A DNA stretch of 36,858 nucleotides from Bacteroidota bacterium (GCA_013377115.1 JACAAW010000015.1:1-36858); one strand, 5' to 3'; counted from the stretch's first letter, positions 27,784 through 35,518 are shown. Numbers and translations are program-made. Notes: a model not told the origin generated them from the sequence alone.

Positions 27784-28509
27784 ATGAATACAATTTGGGA
27801 AGTCCAAGGAGATAGCGGAATCTTGAAACTCAATAATCCACCTCAGAATTATTTGGATGAACCAGATTTTCTTGATTTGGGAAATCTAAAAAATGTAATA
27901 AAAGAATCTGGAGTAAAAGGAATTATTATTACAGGATACGGCCGTCACTTTTCAGGTGGAGCAAATCTCGATAACTTAAAAGATCTTGCAAAAAAACCTG
28001 AATTATTAAATGAAAAAATTTCGAAAGGAATCGAAATTCTTAATTTTCTAGACTCACTAGAAATCCCATTAATTGCTGCTGTAAACGGTGTTTGTTTTGG
28101 TGGCGGGCTCGAAATCGCTTTATCCTGCCATATTAAAATTGCAGAAAGTAAAGCCTTGTTTGCATTTCCAGAATCAAATTACAATCTTCTGCCAGGCTTA
28201 GGCGGGATTTCTAGAATGCATGATTTGGCAGATACCAACCAAACAATGCAAATGGTGCTTCATGGTGATGTGATAAATGCTGAAAAAGCTTTGGAGATAA
28301 AACTTATTGATTATTTGGTTTCATCTAAAGAACTATTTGGATTTTCAATAAATTTAATGGATAAAATGACCAATGGCAGACCATTGAAAGTGATCAATTC
28401 TATTATTCGCTCAATCAACAATGCGAAGAAAATGAGTTTTGAGCAATCAATAAAAGAAGAAACTGCGTTGTTCTGCAAATTAGCGATTGAAGAAGCCGAC
28501 AAGATTTAA
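27784..28509 (+). CDS. Enoyl-CoA hydratase/isomerase (crotonase) family protein, copy 1
   Basis: A 241-residue crotonase-fold protein. The oxyanion-hole segments GYGRHFSGGANL (residues 51-62) and NGVCFGGGLEIAL (101-113) are present, as are both acidic residues at the positions of the classical pair: Glu110 in GGGLE and Glu130 in FAFPE. It could thus hydrate, dehydrate or isomerise an enoyl thioester. A second member lies two genes downstream, separated by the AcpS-like gene. In a cluster with no ordinary hotdog dehydratase, it could supply dehydration or double-bond shift; this is inference. Confidence 0.85.
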   Translation: MNTIWEVQGDSGILKLNNPPQNYLDEPDFLDLGNLKNVIKESGVKGIIITGYGRHFSGGANLDNLKDLAKKPELLNEKISKGIEILNFLDSLEIPLIAAVNGVCFGGGLEIALSCHIKIAESKALFAFPESNYNLLPGLGGISRMHDLADTNQTMQMVLHGDVINAEKALEIKLIDYLVSSKELFGFSINLMDKMTNGRPLKVINSIIRSINNAKKMSFEQSIKEETALFCKLAIEEADKI

Positions 28510-28521
28510 ATAAATTTTTTC

Positions 28522-28872
28522 ATGTACAAAAAACTTGTCAAAACGTTTACTACAGCAGAATTTAAATCGAAACTTGATGCAAAAAGTTTAAGTATAGAAC
28601 ATCTTTTTACTCCACAAGAAATTAAAATTTACCATGTAAATGAAAATCTTCAATCCCTTGCTGCAAGGTATTTAATCAAGGAAATGGTTAATGAATTGTC
28701 AGGGGGTTTAGATTATTTGAATATTGAAATTTTAAATAATAGTAAGGGAAAACCAATTTTAAATCTTAGTTTTGAATTATTAAAGAAATTAGAGGAAAGA
28801 AACGTAAATAATATTCAAATTTCTTTATCTCATACAAAAGAAAATATTGCAGCAATGCTCGTTTATGAATAA
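28522..28872 (+). CDS. Shortened AcpS-like (holo-ACP synthase) protein
   Basis: A 116-residue protein with features of AcpS-type phosphopantetheinyl transferases: LFTPQEIKIYHV then SLAARYLIKEMVNELS (Lys53, Glu54, like the conserved KE with its metal-binding Glu), and QISLSHTKENIAAMLVYE at the C-terminus (SxSHt...A motif, His104). The N-terminal GIDivxixR motif with the first metal-binding Asp is missing, and there is no room for it because the preceding stop is 12 bases away. It may be inactive, a regulator, or a specialised transferase or ACP-binding protein. No ACP gene is seen in the window. The end overlaps the next gene by eight bases (ATGAATAA). Confidence 0.65.
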   Translation: MYKKLVKTFTTAEFKSKLDAKSLSIEHLFTPQEIKIYHVNENLQSLAARYLIKEMVNELSGGLDYLNIEILNNSKGKPILNLSFELLKKLEERNVNNIQISLSHTKENIAAMLVYE

Positions 28873-29554
28873 ATTACAAGACATAAAATCATATAAAACG
28901 ATTAGTTGGGAAGTGTTCGAAAATATTGGGCATTTGCAGTTGAATCAGCCGCCAACTAATAAAATGACGATTTTTTTCTTCGAAGAGTTGACAGATTTTG
29001 TACAAAACTTTTTGCCAACACAAAAAATAGAAGCATTGATCATTTCTGGAAAAGGAAGACATTTTTCTTCAGGTGCAGATTTAAACAATCTTTTATCAGC
29101 TATAAAAGAGCAAAATGAAATTAGCGAAAGTGCGAGTTTAGAATTGTTGAATAAAAACATGGACACTTTAAATGCTTTATTTAATTTAAAAATTCCTGTT
29201 ATTGCTGCCATAAGCGGCGTTTGTTTGGGTTCAGCTTTAGAATTGGCTTTGTTTTGTCATGTTAGAATTTGCGATACATCATCATTACTAGGATTGCCTG
29301 AGGCAATTTTTAACTTAATGCCAGGTTTAGGTGGAGCTGTGAGAATTACCCAATTAAAAAACAAAGCAAAAGCAATGGAATTAATTCTTTCTGGAGAAAA
29401 TTTTTCGGCCAAAGAAGCAAAAGAATGGGGAATAATAGATATTGTTGCTCCTAAAAAGAAATCTCTGGAGACAGCAATAAAATTTGCAAAAACCTATGCC
29501 AAAATATATAAAAAAGAAAATTTGAAAAGATATATTGTTAGCTTTCAAAATTAA
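28865..29554 (+). CDS. Enoyl-CoA hydratase/isomerase (crotonase) family protein, copy 2
   Basis: A 229-residue crotonase paralogous to the protein at 27784. The ATG at 28865 overlaps the AcpS-like stop by eight bases; an upstream TTG at 28847 would add six residues and is less likely. Motifs: GKGRHFSSGADL (residues 72-83), GVCLGSALELAL with Glu126, and LLGLPEAIFNLMPGLGG with Glu146. The oxyanion-hole GGG of copy 1 reads GSA here, so its substrate or reaction may differ. It ends this tightly coupled run of genes, 210 bases before the KAS III-like gene. Confidence 0.8.
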   Translation: MNKLQDIKSYKTISWEVFENIGHLQLNQPPTNKMTIFFFEELTDFVQNFLPTQKIEALIISGKGRHFSSGADLNNLLSAIKEQNEISESASLELLNKNMDTLNALFNLKIPVIAAISGVCLGSALELALFCHVRICDTSSLLGLPEAIFNLMPGLGGAVRITQLKNKAKAMELILSGENFSAKEAKEWGIIDIVAPKKKSLETAIKFAKTYAKIYKKENLKRYIVSFQN

Positions 29555-29590
29555 ATTTGAAAGTAAAATAAATTTGTTAAAAAAAATTGC

Positions 29591-29709
29591 CACGACCGTG
29601 GTGGCTTAGAGGGTTGCTGAGCTTGTCGAAGCATTGTGGAGTCTAGGTCGTGAGTGTTGAAAAGAAAAACCCTGGGCTTCTTGCACTGAGCGTAGTCGAA
29701 GTGTAGCCC
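29591..29709. repeat. Palindromic intergenic element, including copy A of a 36-bp repeat
   Basis: CACGACC (29591-29597) pairs with GGTCGTG (29646-29652), enclosing GCTGAGCTTGTCGAAGC. Next comes a 36-bp palindrome at 29674-29709, with ends GGGCT and AGCCC around GCACTGAGCGTAGTCGAAGTG. A second copy at 35558-35593 matches at 32 of 36 positions. Elements with the core CTGAGCGnAGTCGAAG are of a kind often dispersed in Bacteroidota. This one splits the KAS III-like gene from the rest of the cluster. Confidence 0.7.
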
Positions 29710-29712
29710 AAA

Positions 29713-29720
29713 TATTTTTG
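29713..29720 (+). promoter_or_regulatory. Possible -7 promoter element before the KAS III-like gene
   Basis: TATTTTTG fits TAnnTTTG exactly and lies 45 bases before the GTG start. No TTTG is found at the -33 position, which falls inside the 36-bp palindrome. Confidence 0.35.
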
Positions 29721-29764
29721 AAATTTTCGTTCATTAATAAACAATTTTTAAGTGTGTTAAACCT

Positions 29765-30886
29765 GTGAATACAAAAAATCAAATATATGCAAAGATGGTT
29801 GGTACTGGTACTTTTTTACCAGGCAGTCCAATTCCATTTGATAATGTCGAGGATTATTTAGGTGCCATAACAAAAGCACCTGAAAAATTGATAAAATGGC
29901 ATGAAAGAATGAAGCATTTAATGAGAGAAATGTTGGATGTACAGTTTTATCATTATGCCATCGACCCAATTACCAAAGAATTTACTGAAGACAATATTTC
30001 CATGTCTGTTAAAGCAGCCAAGATTGCTTTGGACAGCGCAAATATGAAAGCTGAAGAAGTTGAATTAATTGTTTACGCTAGTGCTCATCAAGATCAAATG
30101 CCAACGGCCTCGGTAAGAATTCAAGCGGAATTAGGCATTGAAGCCTGCGCCGAATTAAGTATTCATGCAAATTGCACTTCGGCCTATAAAGCTGTTATGG
30201 TTGCAAATGATTTAATAAAAAATGGAAGATATAAAAATGCATTGGTGATTTCTTCCAGCATGTCTTCTTCAGAATTGCGAGCAGATTATTACAATCAGGA
30301 AATTGTAAAGAAAGAAGAACTTTTTTTGCGCTATTTCTTATGTGATGGCGCTGGAGCTCTTGTTTTCAAAGCCACGGATTCTCATACAGATGGACTGTTT
30401 CTCGAAAATGCTTACATCGAATCTATAGGCGGAAAAAAACCTTCTGCAATGCTCAATCACCGGCCTGCATATTGGATGAACCCAAAAGAAGAATATGAAA
30501 AGGGGTATCATCATATTTCCCAGATGTTTCAGGAGCAACTCCGCGAAAATTTCCATGATGCAGATGGTACCGTTTTCTTTAAAGGTTTAAAGAGGATGAT
30601 TGATAAATATGAAATTGATTTAGGCAAACTAAAGTTCTTTCAAGTCAATTTTCCTTCAAAACATATATCAGAATTGATTATTGAAGAATGTGAAAGTCTT
30701 GGAATTAAAAAAGAGGCGCTCTATTCCAAAATATCAACAATGGGATATTTGGGGCCGCCAATGGTTTTTGTGTGCATTGATAAAATTTTCCGTGAAGAAA
30801 AACTTCAAAAAGGAGATCTTATTTTAAGTTTCGTTACTGAAGTCAGTAAATTCATGCAAGCCGGTTTTAGTCTTCAAAATTTGTAA
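29765..30886 (+). CDS. KAS III-like (FabH family) enzyme lacking the catalytic His and Asn
   Basis: A 373-residue thiolase-fold protein like 3-oxoacyl-ACP synthase III. The nucleophile is kept: Cys137 in IHANCTSAYKA. The FabH PHQAN histidine aligns with FFQVN (Phe292), and the GN(T/S)S asparagine aligns with GYLG (Tyr328). The Gly-rich loop of FabH (GGGFTWG) is also replaced (EVSKFMQAG). A Claisen condensation that needs His and Asn to decarboxylate malonyl-ACP is therefore unlikely; an acyltransferase or ester/thioester-forming role, as seen in some KAS III-like enzymes, is possible. The start is GTG 29765, the only canonical start after the upstream in-frame stop. It lies 210 bases after the crotonase, across a repeat element, on the same strand, so cluster membership is likely but not certain. 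Confidence 0.8.
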   Translation: MNTKNQIYAKMVGTGTFLPGSPIPFDNVEDYLGAITKAPEKLIKWHERMKHLMREMLDVQFYHYAIDPITKEFTEDNISMSVKAAKIALDSANMKAEEVELIVYASAHQDQMPTASVRIQAELGIEACAELSIHANCTSAYKAVMVANDLIKNGRYKNALVISSSMSSSELRADYYNQEIVKKEELFLRYFLCDGAGALVFKATDSHTDGLFLENAYIESIGGKKPSAMLNHRPAYWMNPKEEYEKGYHHISQMFQEQLRENFHDADGTVFFKGLKRMIDKYEIDLGKLKFFQVNFPSKHISELIIEECESLGIKKEALYSKISTMGYLGPPMVFVCIDKIFREEKLQKGDLILSFVTEVSKFMQAGFSLQNL

Positions 30887-30910
30887 CTTTATATAAGTTT
30901 TGTATTTTTG
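30880..30910 (+). promoter_or_regulatory. Consensus Bacteroidota promoter of the T9SS protein gene
   Basis: TTTG (30880-30883), a 19-base spacer and TATTTTTG (30903-30910), all matching the consensus exactly. The -33 box overlaps the end of the KAS III-like gene. Transcription would start near 30917, giving a leader of about 100 bases. Confidence 0.75.
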
Positions 30911-31016
30911 TGTGTTCAAAAAGTGAATTTATTTTTTGAAAAACAAATGTCGGTGCAACCAAAATTTCAGGTTTGCTGTCATATTAACATAAAACCAAAC
31001 CACAAAAACTCCCAAC

Positions 31017-32447
31017 ATGAAAAAAATTATTTTACTATCATTTGCAATCGCACTTTTTAGTTTTAAAGTTCAGGCTCAATACCTTCCAAACGCAAGTTTT
31101 GAAAATTGGACGATAAAAACACTTTATGAAGAGCCAACACCATTCACAACTACAAATCCACAGGCTTTTATGGGTATGCCAATGGGCAACGTAAAGAAAT
31201 CCACGGATCATGTTACAGGTCTTTATTCAGCAAAATTAGAAACCGTTCAATTAGGAACCGATACTGTTCCTGGTATTTTGGTTTTAGGAACACCAGTGCC
31301 AGGTGGAATTCTTGGAGGAATTCCTTTTACAACCGATCCAGATTCTTTGCTTCTTAGAGCAAAATTTAATATTTTACCTAATGATACCGCTCGATTGGTT
31401 GTTTTTTTCAAAAATTCTGGAGGAATTATTGGAACTTGTGAAGCCAGTTTTATTGGCAGTCAACCAAATTTTACTTACTTCTCTTTCCCTTGTTATATTG
31501 GACCTTATACTGTTGATACCATTTCGATTGTAGCTGCAAGCTCTAATTTTGATTTTCCAAAAAAACCAGGTAGTTATATTTATTTTGATGATGTAAAATT
31601 TAAAAAAGGAGTGGCCACTATATCTTTTCCAAATGGGGATTTCGAAACTTGGACTCCAAGACTTAGCGAAGAACCTGATTTTTGGTCAACAACAAATTTT
31701 GGGTGTGTGGATCAATTAAATCCTGCAATTACAAAATCAACCGATCATTATGATGGAACATATTCAATAAAAGTTAAAAATTCTCCAAATTTATGGGGCG
31801 ATAATTTGGCTTATGTTACGAATGGAATTATTGGGCAATCAGGTCCAACTGGTGGAGTTCCTGTTCCACAAAATCCAAGCATGTTGAGTGGTTATTATAA
31901 ATACACTCCAGTAGGTTTGGATACAGCTTTTATTGGCGGATTCACAACGAGATATGATCTTGGAACTCATTCAACAATTAATGTTGAAACAGGGATGATT
32001 CCTTTGGTTGCTGCTGCTACCTGGACTTATTTCGAAATTCCAATCTCTTATAATAGTTTTCCAAATGTTGATACTGTAAATGTTTTATTTGCTTCGGGAA
32101 GTATGAACGCAGGGGCTTTGGGAAGTACACTTTATGTTGATGGTTTGACATTATCCTTTTTCCCAGTATCTGTGAATGAAATTGCTGACTCTAAACCTTT
32201 GGAGATGAATATTTTCCCAAATCCAGCAAACTGGTTGGTTCAAATTTCATTTAGTGCAGCAATTGAAGAAAATGGAATAATTAAAATCACCGATGCTTAT
32301 GGCAGGGAAGTTTATAAAAAAGCATATTCTGGCAGCAATCCTAAAGAATCATTAACGTTGGATGTTTCTGCACTTTCAGCAGGATTGTATTTTGTAAAAA
32401 TGGAAACACCGAAACGATCAGCAATATCGAAGTTGATAATAAAATAA
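31017..32447 (+). CDS. T9SS-exported protein with two repeated jelly-roll-like modules and type A sorting domain
   Basis: A 476-residue secreted protein. The signal peptide is MKKIILLSFAIALFSFKVQAQ. Two related modules follow: the first begins YLPNASFENWTI and carries STDHVTGLYSAKLE; the second begins FPNGDFETWTPR and carries STDHYDGTYSIKVK. Each looks like a carbohydrate-binding or PCMD-type beta-sandwich. The last 80 residues form the type A T9SS sorting domain (NIFPNPANWLVQISF, ITDAYGREVY, LSAGLYFVKMET, KLIIK). The protein should be exported across the outer membrane and attached to the surface or released. It has its own consensus promoter and a strong terminator, so it is monocistronic. 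The ligand is unknown. Confidence 0.85.
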   Translation: MKKIILLSFAIALFSFKVQAQYLPNASFENWTIKTLYEEPTPFTTTNPQAFMGMPMGNVKKSTDHVTGLYSAKLETVQLGTDTVPGILVLGTPVPGGILGGIPFTTDPDSLLLRAKFNILPNDTARLVVFFKNSGGIIGTCEASFIGSQPNFTYFSFPCYIGPYTVDTISIVAASSNFDFPKKPGSYIYFDDVKFKKGVATISFPNGDFETWTPRLSEEPDFWSTTNFGCVDQLNPAITKSTDHYDGTYSIKVKNSPNLWGDNLAYVTNGIIGQSGPTGGVPVPQNPSMLSGYYKYTPVGLDTAFIGGFTTRYDLGTHSTINVETGMIPLVAAATWTYFEIPISYNSFPNVDTVNVLFASGSMNAGALGSTLYVDGLTLSFFPVSVNEIADSKPLEMNIFPNPANWLVQISFSAAIEENGIIKITDAYGREVYKKAYSGSNPKESLTLDVSALSAGLYFVKMETPKRSAISKLIIK

Positions 32448-32451
32448 ATAT

Positions 32452-32482
32452 AAAGCGGTTTGAATTTCAAACCGCTTTTTTT
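32452..32482 (+). terminator. Intrinsic terminator after the T9SS protein gene
   Basis: AAAGCGGTTTG (32452-32462) and CAAACCGCTTT (32468-32478) form a perfect 11-bp stem with a five-base loop, followed by a run of T. Confidence 0.9.
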
Positions 32483-32568
32483 ATTGTTTGATAAAATAGT
32501 TCTTTCTATTATAATGGTTTATTCACTAGTATTCCACTAATGGGGGACTTAAAAAACAAATTACTTTT

Positions 32569-32643
32569 AAAGCCTCGTAGAGGCGACATTTTGGTAAAAA
32601 GAATATAATTATAGATAAAAAGCCCCGTAGTGGGCGGCATTAT
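32569..32643. repeat. Two tandem GCCYCGTAG palindromic repeats
   Basis: Copy 1 at 32569-32596 has the hairpin GCCTC-GTA-GAGGC followed by GACAT. Copy 2 at 32619-32643 has GCCCC-GTAG-TGGGC followed by GGCAT. They start 50 bases apart. The GCCCCGTAGGGGCGACAT form is a dispersed element seen in many Bacteroidota genomes. They lie between a terminated plus-strand gene and the end of a minus-strand gene. Confidence 0.7.
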
Positions 32644-32667
32644 AAAATAAACAATTTAATATTTGCC

Positions 32668-33636
32668 TTAAACTTCCTTCATTTCAATCCTCCGCTTATT
32701 CTTCTCAACTATATAAATCAGTAAAATAATTCCAGTGACCAAAATCAAACTTACAAAATCCATCATTACCCCTGAACTTCCAGTGCCAAGGTTATCAAGA
32801 TTCAAATTTGCAGTACCATTAAAAGTTAAGTAAACACCAACAACTGCAATTGCATTATTGATAAAATGGGCAATAATCGGAACCCATAAAGTGCCCGACC
32901 AATAAAATAAATATCCAAATAAAATTCCCATCATCATTCTGGGTAAAAATCCATAGAATTGCATGTGAAATGCACTAAACAACATTGCTGAAAATATAAT
33001 TGCAGCATGAATGTTTTTCGACCATTCGTGAAAAATTCGTAAGATTATTCCTCTAAAAAGAAATTCTTCTCCAAATGCAGGAATAACTGCAATCATGAAG
33101 AGGTTTAATAATAATCCACTGGTAGTATTTACATTTAAAAAGAGTTGAGTCATTTTACCTGCATCCTTTTCAGAAGCTTTCATCCAGTTTTCTATTCCGC
33201 TCATAAATTCTGGCAAACGAAGAAAACTGTTAATCTCAATCATTTTGTTAATTAAGGGAATTGCCGCAATTGTCAAAATTACCGAAAGTAGAATTGTAAT
33301 AGTTTTTGGTTTTACTTTCAGTTTAAAAAAGCCGCCAATGCTTCTATTGGCCAGAAAAGCAAAAATAAGAGAAGGAATCACGAACATCCCTAACTGAGAA
33401 ATAATTTGCATGTATTTTCCAATGGCAATAATCTCTGGAGATGTTGAATTCGCTAGGTTAGATAGGCTTTGTAAAATATTACTTCCAAAAATTGGAAAAG
33501 CAAGCAAAACTCCAATCATTAGCGTGAAAATTGTGCATGATAATACAATAATTCCTAACATAATTAACTTAAGAAAGGGAGTTTTATCGTGTAAAAAAGG
33601 TTTCTTTTTCATTGATTCTAAAAATTTGGAATGCAA
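32668..33636 (-). CDS. CPBP (CAAX/Abi) family intramembrane metalloprotease
   Basis: A 322-residue polytopic membrane protein with about eight hydrophobic segments. The family motifs are in order: EEFLFRG (Glu190, Glu191, Arg195), FSAFHMQF (His224) and HFINNAIAV (His257, Asn260). These match the glutamate-type intramembrane endopeptidases related to eukaryotic Rce1. Functions in bacteria include peptide maturation, immunity and envelope roles, and context here gives no clue. The first ATG is at 33636; a later ATG at 33612 (MKKKPFLHDK) is also possible. It stands alone on the minus strand. Confidence 0.85.
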   Translation of the reverse strand: MHSKFLESMKKKPFLHDKTPFLKLIMLGIIVLSCTIFTLMIGVLLAFPIFGSNILQSLSNLANSTSPEIIAIGKYMQIISQLGMFVIPSLIFAFLANRSIGGFFKLKVKPKTITILLSVILTIAAIPLINKMIEINSFLRLPEFMSGIENWMKASEKDAGKMTQLFLNVNTTSGLLLNLFMIAVIPAFGEEFLFRGIILRIFHEWSKNIHAAIIFSAMLFSAFHMQFYGFLPRMMMGILFGYLFYWSGTLWVPIIAHFINNAIAVVGVYLTFNGTANLNLDNLGTGSSGVMMDFVSLILVTGIILLIYIVEKNKRRIEMKEV

Positions 33637-33694
33637 AAGCGATAATATTTGGTAATTTTGCAGAAGTTTATATGTTTTTTAATTTTTGTTCTTT

Positions 33695-33789
33695 AGATTG
33701 CTTTGGTCGTGCCTTCACTTCGATAAACTCAGTGCAGCGCCTCGCAATGAAGTCATTGCGAATTCGCTAAATAGCGAATGAAGCAATCT
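33695..33789. repeat. 95-bp repeat element with 9-bp terminal inverted repeats
   Basis: AGATTGCTT (33695-33703) and AAGCAATCT (33781-33789) are perfect inverted ends. Inside lies CACTTCGATAAACTCAGTG (33716-33734), an inverted relative of the CACTGAG...CGAAGTG core of the 36-bp palindromes, and a 36-bp unit CATTGCGA...AAGCAATCT (33754-33789) with an inner stem ATTCGCT / AGCGAAT. A unit with the same ends and the same 36-bp length occurs at 34880-34915. Confidence 0.65.
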
Positions 33790-33852
33790 CATATCAGAAT
33801 ATTATTTTTACGATTATAATAACGTGCAAAAGTACAATAAAAATAAAATCAA

Positions 33853-34839
33853 TTGTTTAAAATAGGAAATATAGAATTACCTGAGAAAGCAATTTTCTTA
33901 GCACCAATGGAAGACATTACCGATCCTCCTTTTCGTGGTTTGTGTAAACAGTTTGGTGCTGATATGATGTACACTGAATTTATTTCTGCCGATGGATTGA
34001 TTCGTGATGCTGTAAAAAGTGTAAAAAAACTTGATTTTCATGAAGAAGAACGTCCAGTTGGAATTCAGATTTTTGGAAGTCATATCGATTCCATGAAACT
34101 TGCTGCAGAGCTTGCAGAACAAAAAAATCCTGATTTAATTGACATCAATTTTGGTTGTCCCATAAAAAAAGTGGCTTCGAAAGGAGCAGGGGCTGGCATT
34201 TTAAATGACCTTCCCAAAATGATAAAAATGACGGAAGAAGTTGTAAAAGCGACAAAGCTTCCGGTTACTGTAAAGACAAGATTGGGCTGGGATGAGAATT
34301 CTAAAAATATTGTAGAGATTGCCGAACGACTTCAGGATGTCGGAATTAAAGCAATCACCATTCATGGAAGAACAAAAGCGCAGATGTATCGGGGAGAGGC
34401 GGACTGGACTTTGATTGGAAAAGTAAAAGAAAATCAAAGAATGATGATTCCAGTAATTGGCAACGGAGATATTGATAGTGGCTTAAAAGCAAAATTGATG
34501 TTCGACAACTATAATGTGGATGCGGTAATGATTGGTAGAGCAACCATCGGAAATCCATGGATTTTCAGAGAGGTAAAACATTTTTTAAAAACTGGCGAAA
34601 CCTTGCCTTTGCCAACCATCAATGAAAGAATTGAAATTTGCAAATCACATCTTGATAAATCAGTTGGATGGAAAGGCGATTTAATTGGCGTTTTAGAAAT
34701 GCGACAACATTATGGAACCTATTTTAAAGGAATTCCTAATTTCAAACCTTATCGTATGAAATTGGTAACATCAAACAGCATTAATGATATTCATGAAATA
34801 CTAGCTGAAATAGAAACCGTTTTCGGGATTAAAGAATAA
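33853..34839 (+). CDS. dusB: tRNA-dihydrouridine synthase (DusB type)
   Basis: A 328-residue FMN enzyme that reduces uridines in the tRNA D-loop using NADPH. Motifs: FLAPMEDITDPPFR (residues 15-28), the catalytic Cys102 in DINFGCPIKKVASKGAGAG, VTVKTRLGWDE, ITIHGRTKAQMYRGEADW and PVIGNGDI. The length and the N-terminal FKIGNIELPEKAIFLAPM fit DusB. The best start is TTG at 33853: the next in-frame Met falls inside the FMN-binding APMED motif. It is monocistronic and flanked on both sides by palindromic repeat elements. No clear promoter was found, although TAATTTTG at 33653-33660 is a possible -7 box. Confidence 0.9.
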   Translation: MFKIGNIELPEKAIFLAPMEDITDPPFRGLCKQFGADMMYTEFISADGLIRDAVKSVKKLDFHEEERPVGIQIFGSHIDSMKLAAELAEQKNPDLIDINFGCPIKKVASKGAGAGILNDLPKMIKMTEEVVKATKLPVTVKTRLGWDENSKNIVEIAERLQDVGIKAITIHGRTKAQMYRGEADWTLIGKVKENQRMMIPVIGNGDIDSGLKAKLMFDNYNVDAVMIGRATIGNPWIFREVKHFLKTGETLPLPTINERIEICKSHLDKSVGWKGDLIGVLEMRQHYGTYFKGIPNFKPYRMKLVTSNSINDIHEILAEIETVFGIKE

Positions 34840-34875
34840 TTAGGAAGTCTGATTTTTTAATATCTCAATCGAAAG

Positions 34876-34977
34876 TCGTCATTGCGAGCACGAGGAACGA
34901 AGTGAGAAGCAATCTAATTTTGGATGCAATCCTTGATTGAGATCGCTTCTCCGCAAAAAGGCGGATCGCGATGACGA
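34876..34977. repeat. 102-bp nested palindromic element
   Basis: Ends TCGTCATTGCGA (34876-34887) and TCGCGATGACGA (34966-34977) pair at 11 of 12 positions. Inside, GAGAAGCAATCT (34904-34915) and AGATCGCTTCTC (34940-34951) pair at 11 of 12, and TCCGC / GCGGA (34950-34954, 34961-34965) form a further hairpin. The transcript would form a compact multi-stem structure. The left 36 bases belong to the CATTGCGA...AAGCAATCT unit seen also at 33754-33789. Confidence 0.7.
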
Positions 34978-35062
34978 TAGAAAGAATTAAGAACTATTTT
35001 ATTTGCATTTATGCTTTTCGAGAAAGTTATACGAAGAATACTGTGTGAAATAATAAATTGAA

Positions 35063-35518
35063 TTATTCCTCAAATTTCCCAAAAGTCTTCGATAAAAACC
35101 TATGAAAACCATGAATTCCGCCTACAGGCTCCAGATACATAAATGCACATTTCCCAGAAACAAAAGGAATATTTCCTTGTTCTAATAATTTGAGTAATTG
35201 CTCTGATTCTGTATTTTGTTGAATCCATATTTTATGAATTCCTTTTTCAATAGCAACTTTAACAAACGTATCAACATCAATTATTTTTTTCATAATAATT
35301 AAGGTTTTTACATTTTCTGGTAAGGAAGCAAGGTCTTTATAGCAAAGATCTTCATTAATTTTTTCAGCTTTTGGGTTTACCGGAACTACTTCAAATCCTT
35401 TTTTCTTAAATCCCTTATAAACCATTCTGCTGAAATGTTTTTCGTTTCTGGAGACACCAATAATTCCGATGGTTTTCTCATTAAAAAAATCCCGAATTTT
35501 TTCTTTTGAAGTGTTCAT
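35063..35518 (-). CDS. CoA-binding domain protein (YccU-like)
   Basis: A small Rossmann-fold protein, 151 residues from ATG 35518. The N-terminal TIGIIGVSRNEKHFSRMVYKGFKKKGFEVVPVNPKAEKI is the typical CoA-binding domain of the family related to the succinyl-CoA ligase alpha subunit. It is followed by LPENVKTLIIMKK, KGIHKIWIQQNTESEQLL and the C-terminal SGKCAFMYLEPV. The start at 35518 aligns with the family; a longer form from 35554 would add 12 residues (MFLSKELKKQEI). Homologues bind CoA, but their role is not established. The HAD gene lies upstream on the same strand, separated by a 36-bp palindrome. Confidence 0.85.
   Translation of the reverse strand: MNTSKEKIRDFFNEKTIGIIGVSRNEKHFSRMVYKGFKKKGFEVVPVNPKAEKINEDLCYKDLASLPENVKTLIIMKKIIDVDTFVKVAIEKGIHKIWIQQNTESEQLLKLLEQGNIPFVSGKCAFMYLEPVGGIHGFHRFLSKTFGKFEE

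Noticed and set aside
29589-29605. Terminator at the GCCAC...GTGGC hairpin after the second crotonase gene
   Set aside because: The stem is short and no T-run follows it.
13306-30886. Standard aryl polyene or flexirubin cluster
   Set aside because: MMPL, GT2, acyltransferase and thioesterase fit, but no KAS II, ketoreductase, hotdog dehydratase, ACP, AMP ligase, aromatic ammonia-lyase or DarA/DarB-like condensing pair is seen in the window. The only KAS-like protein lacks His and Asn.
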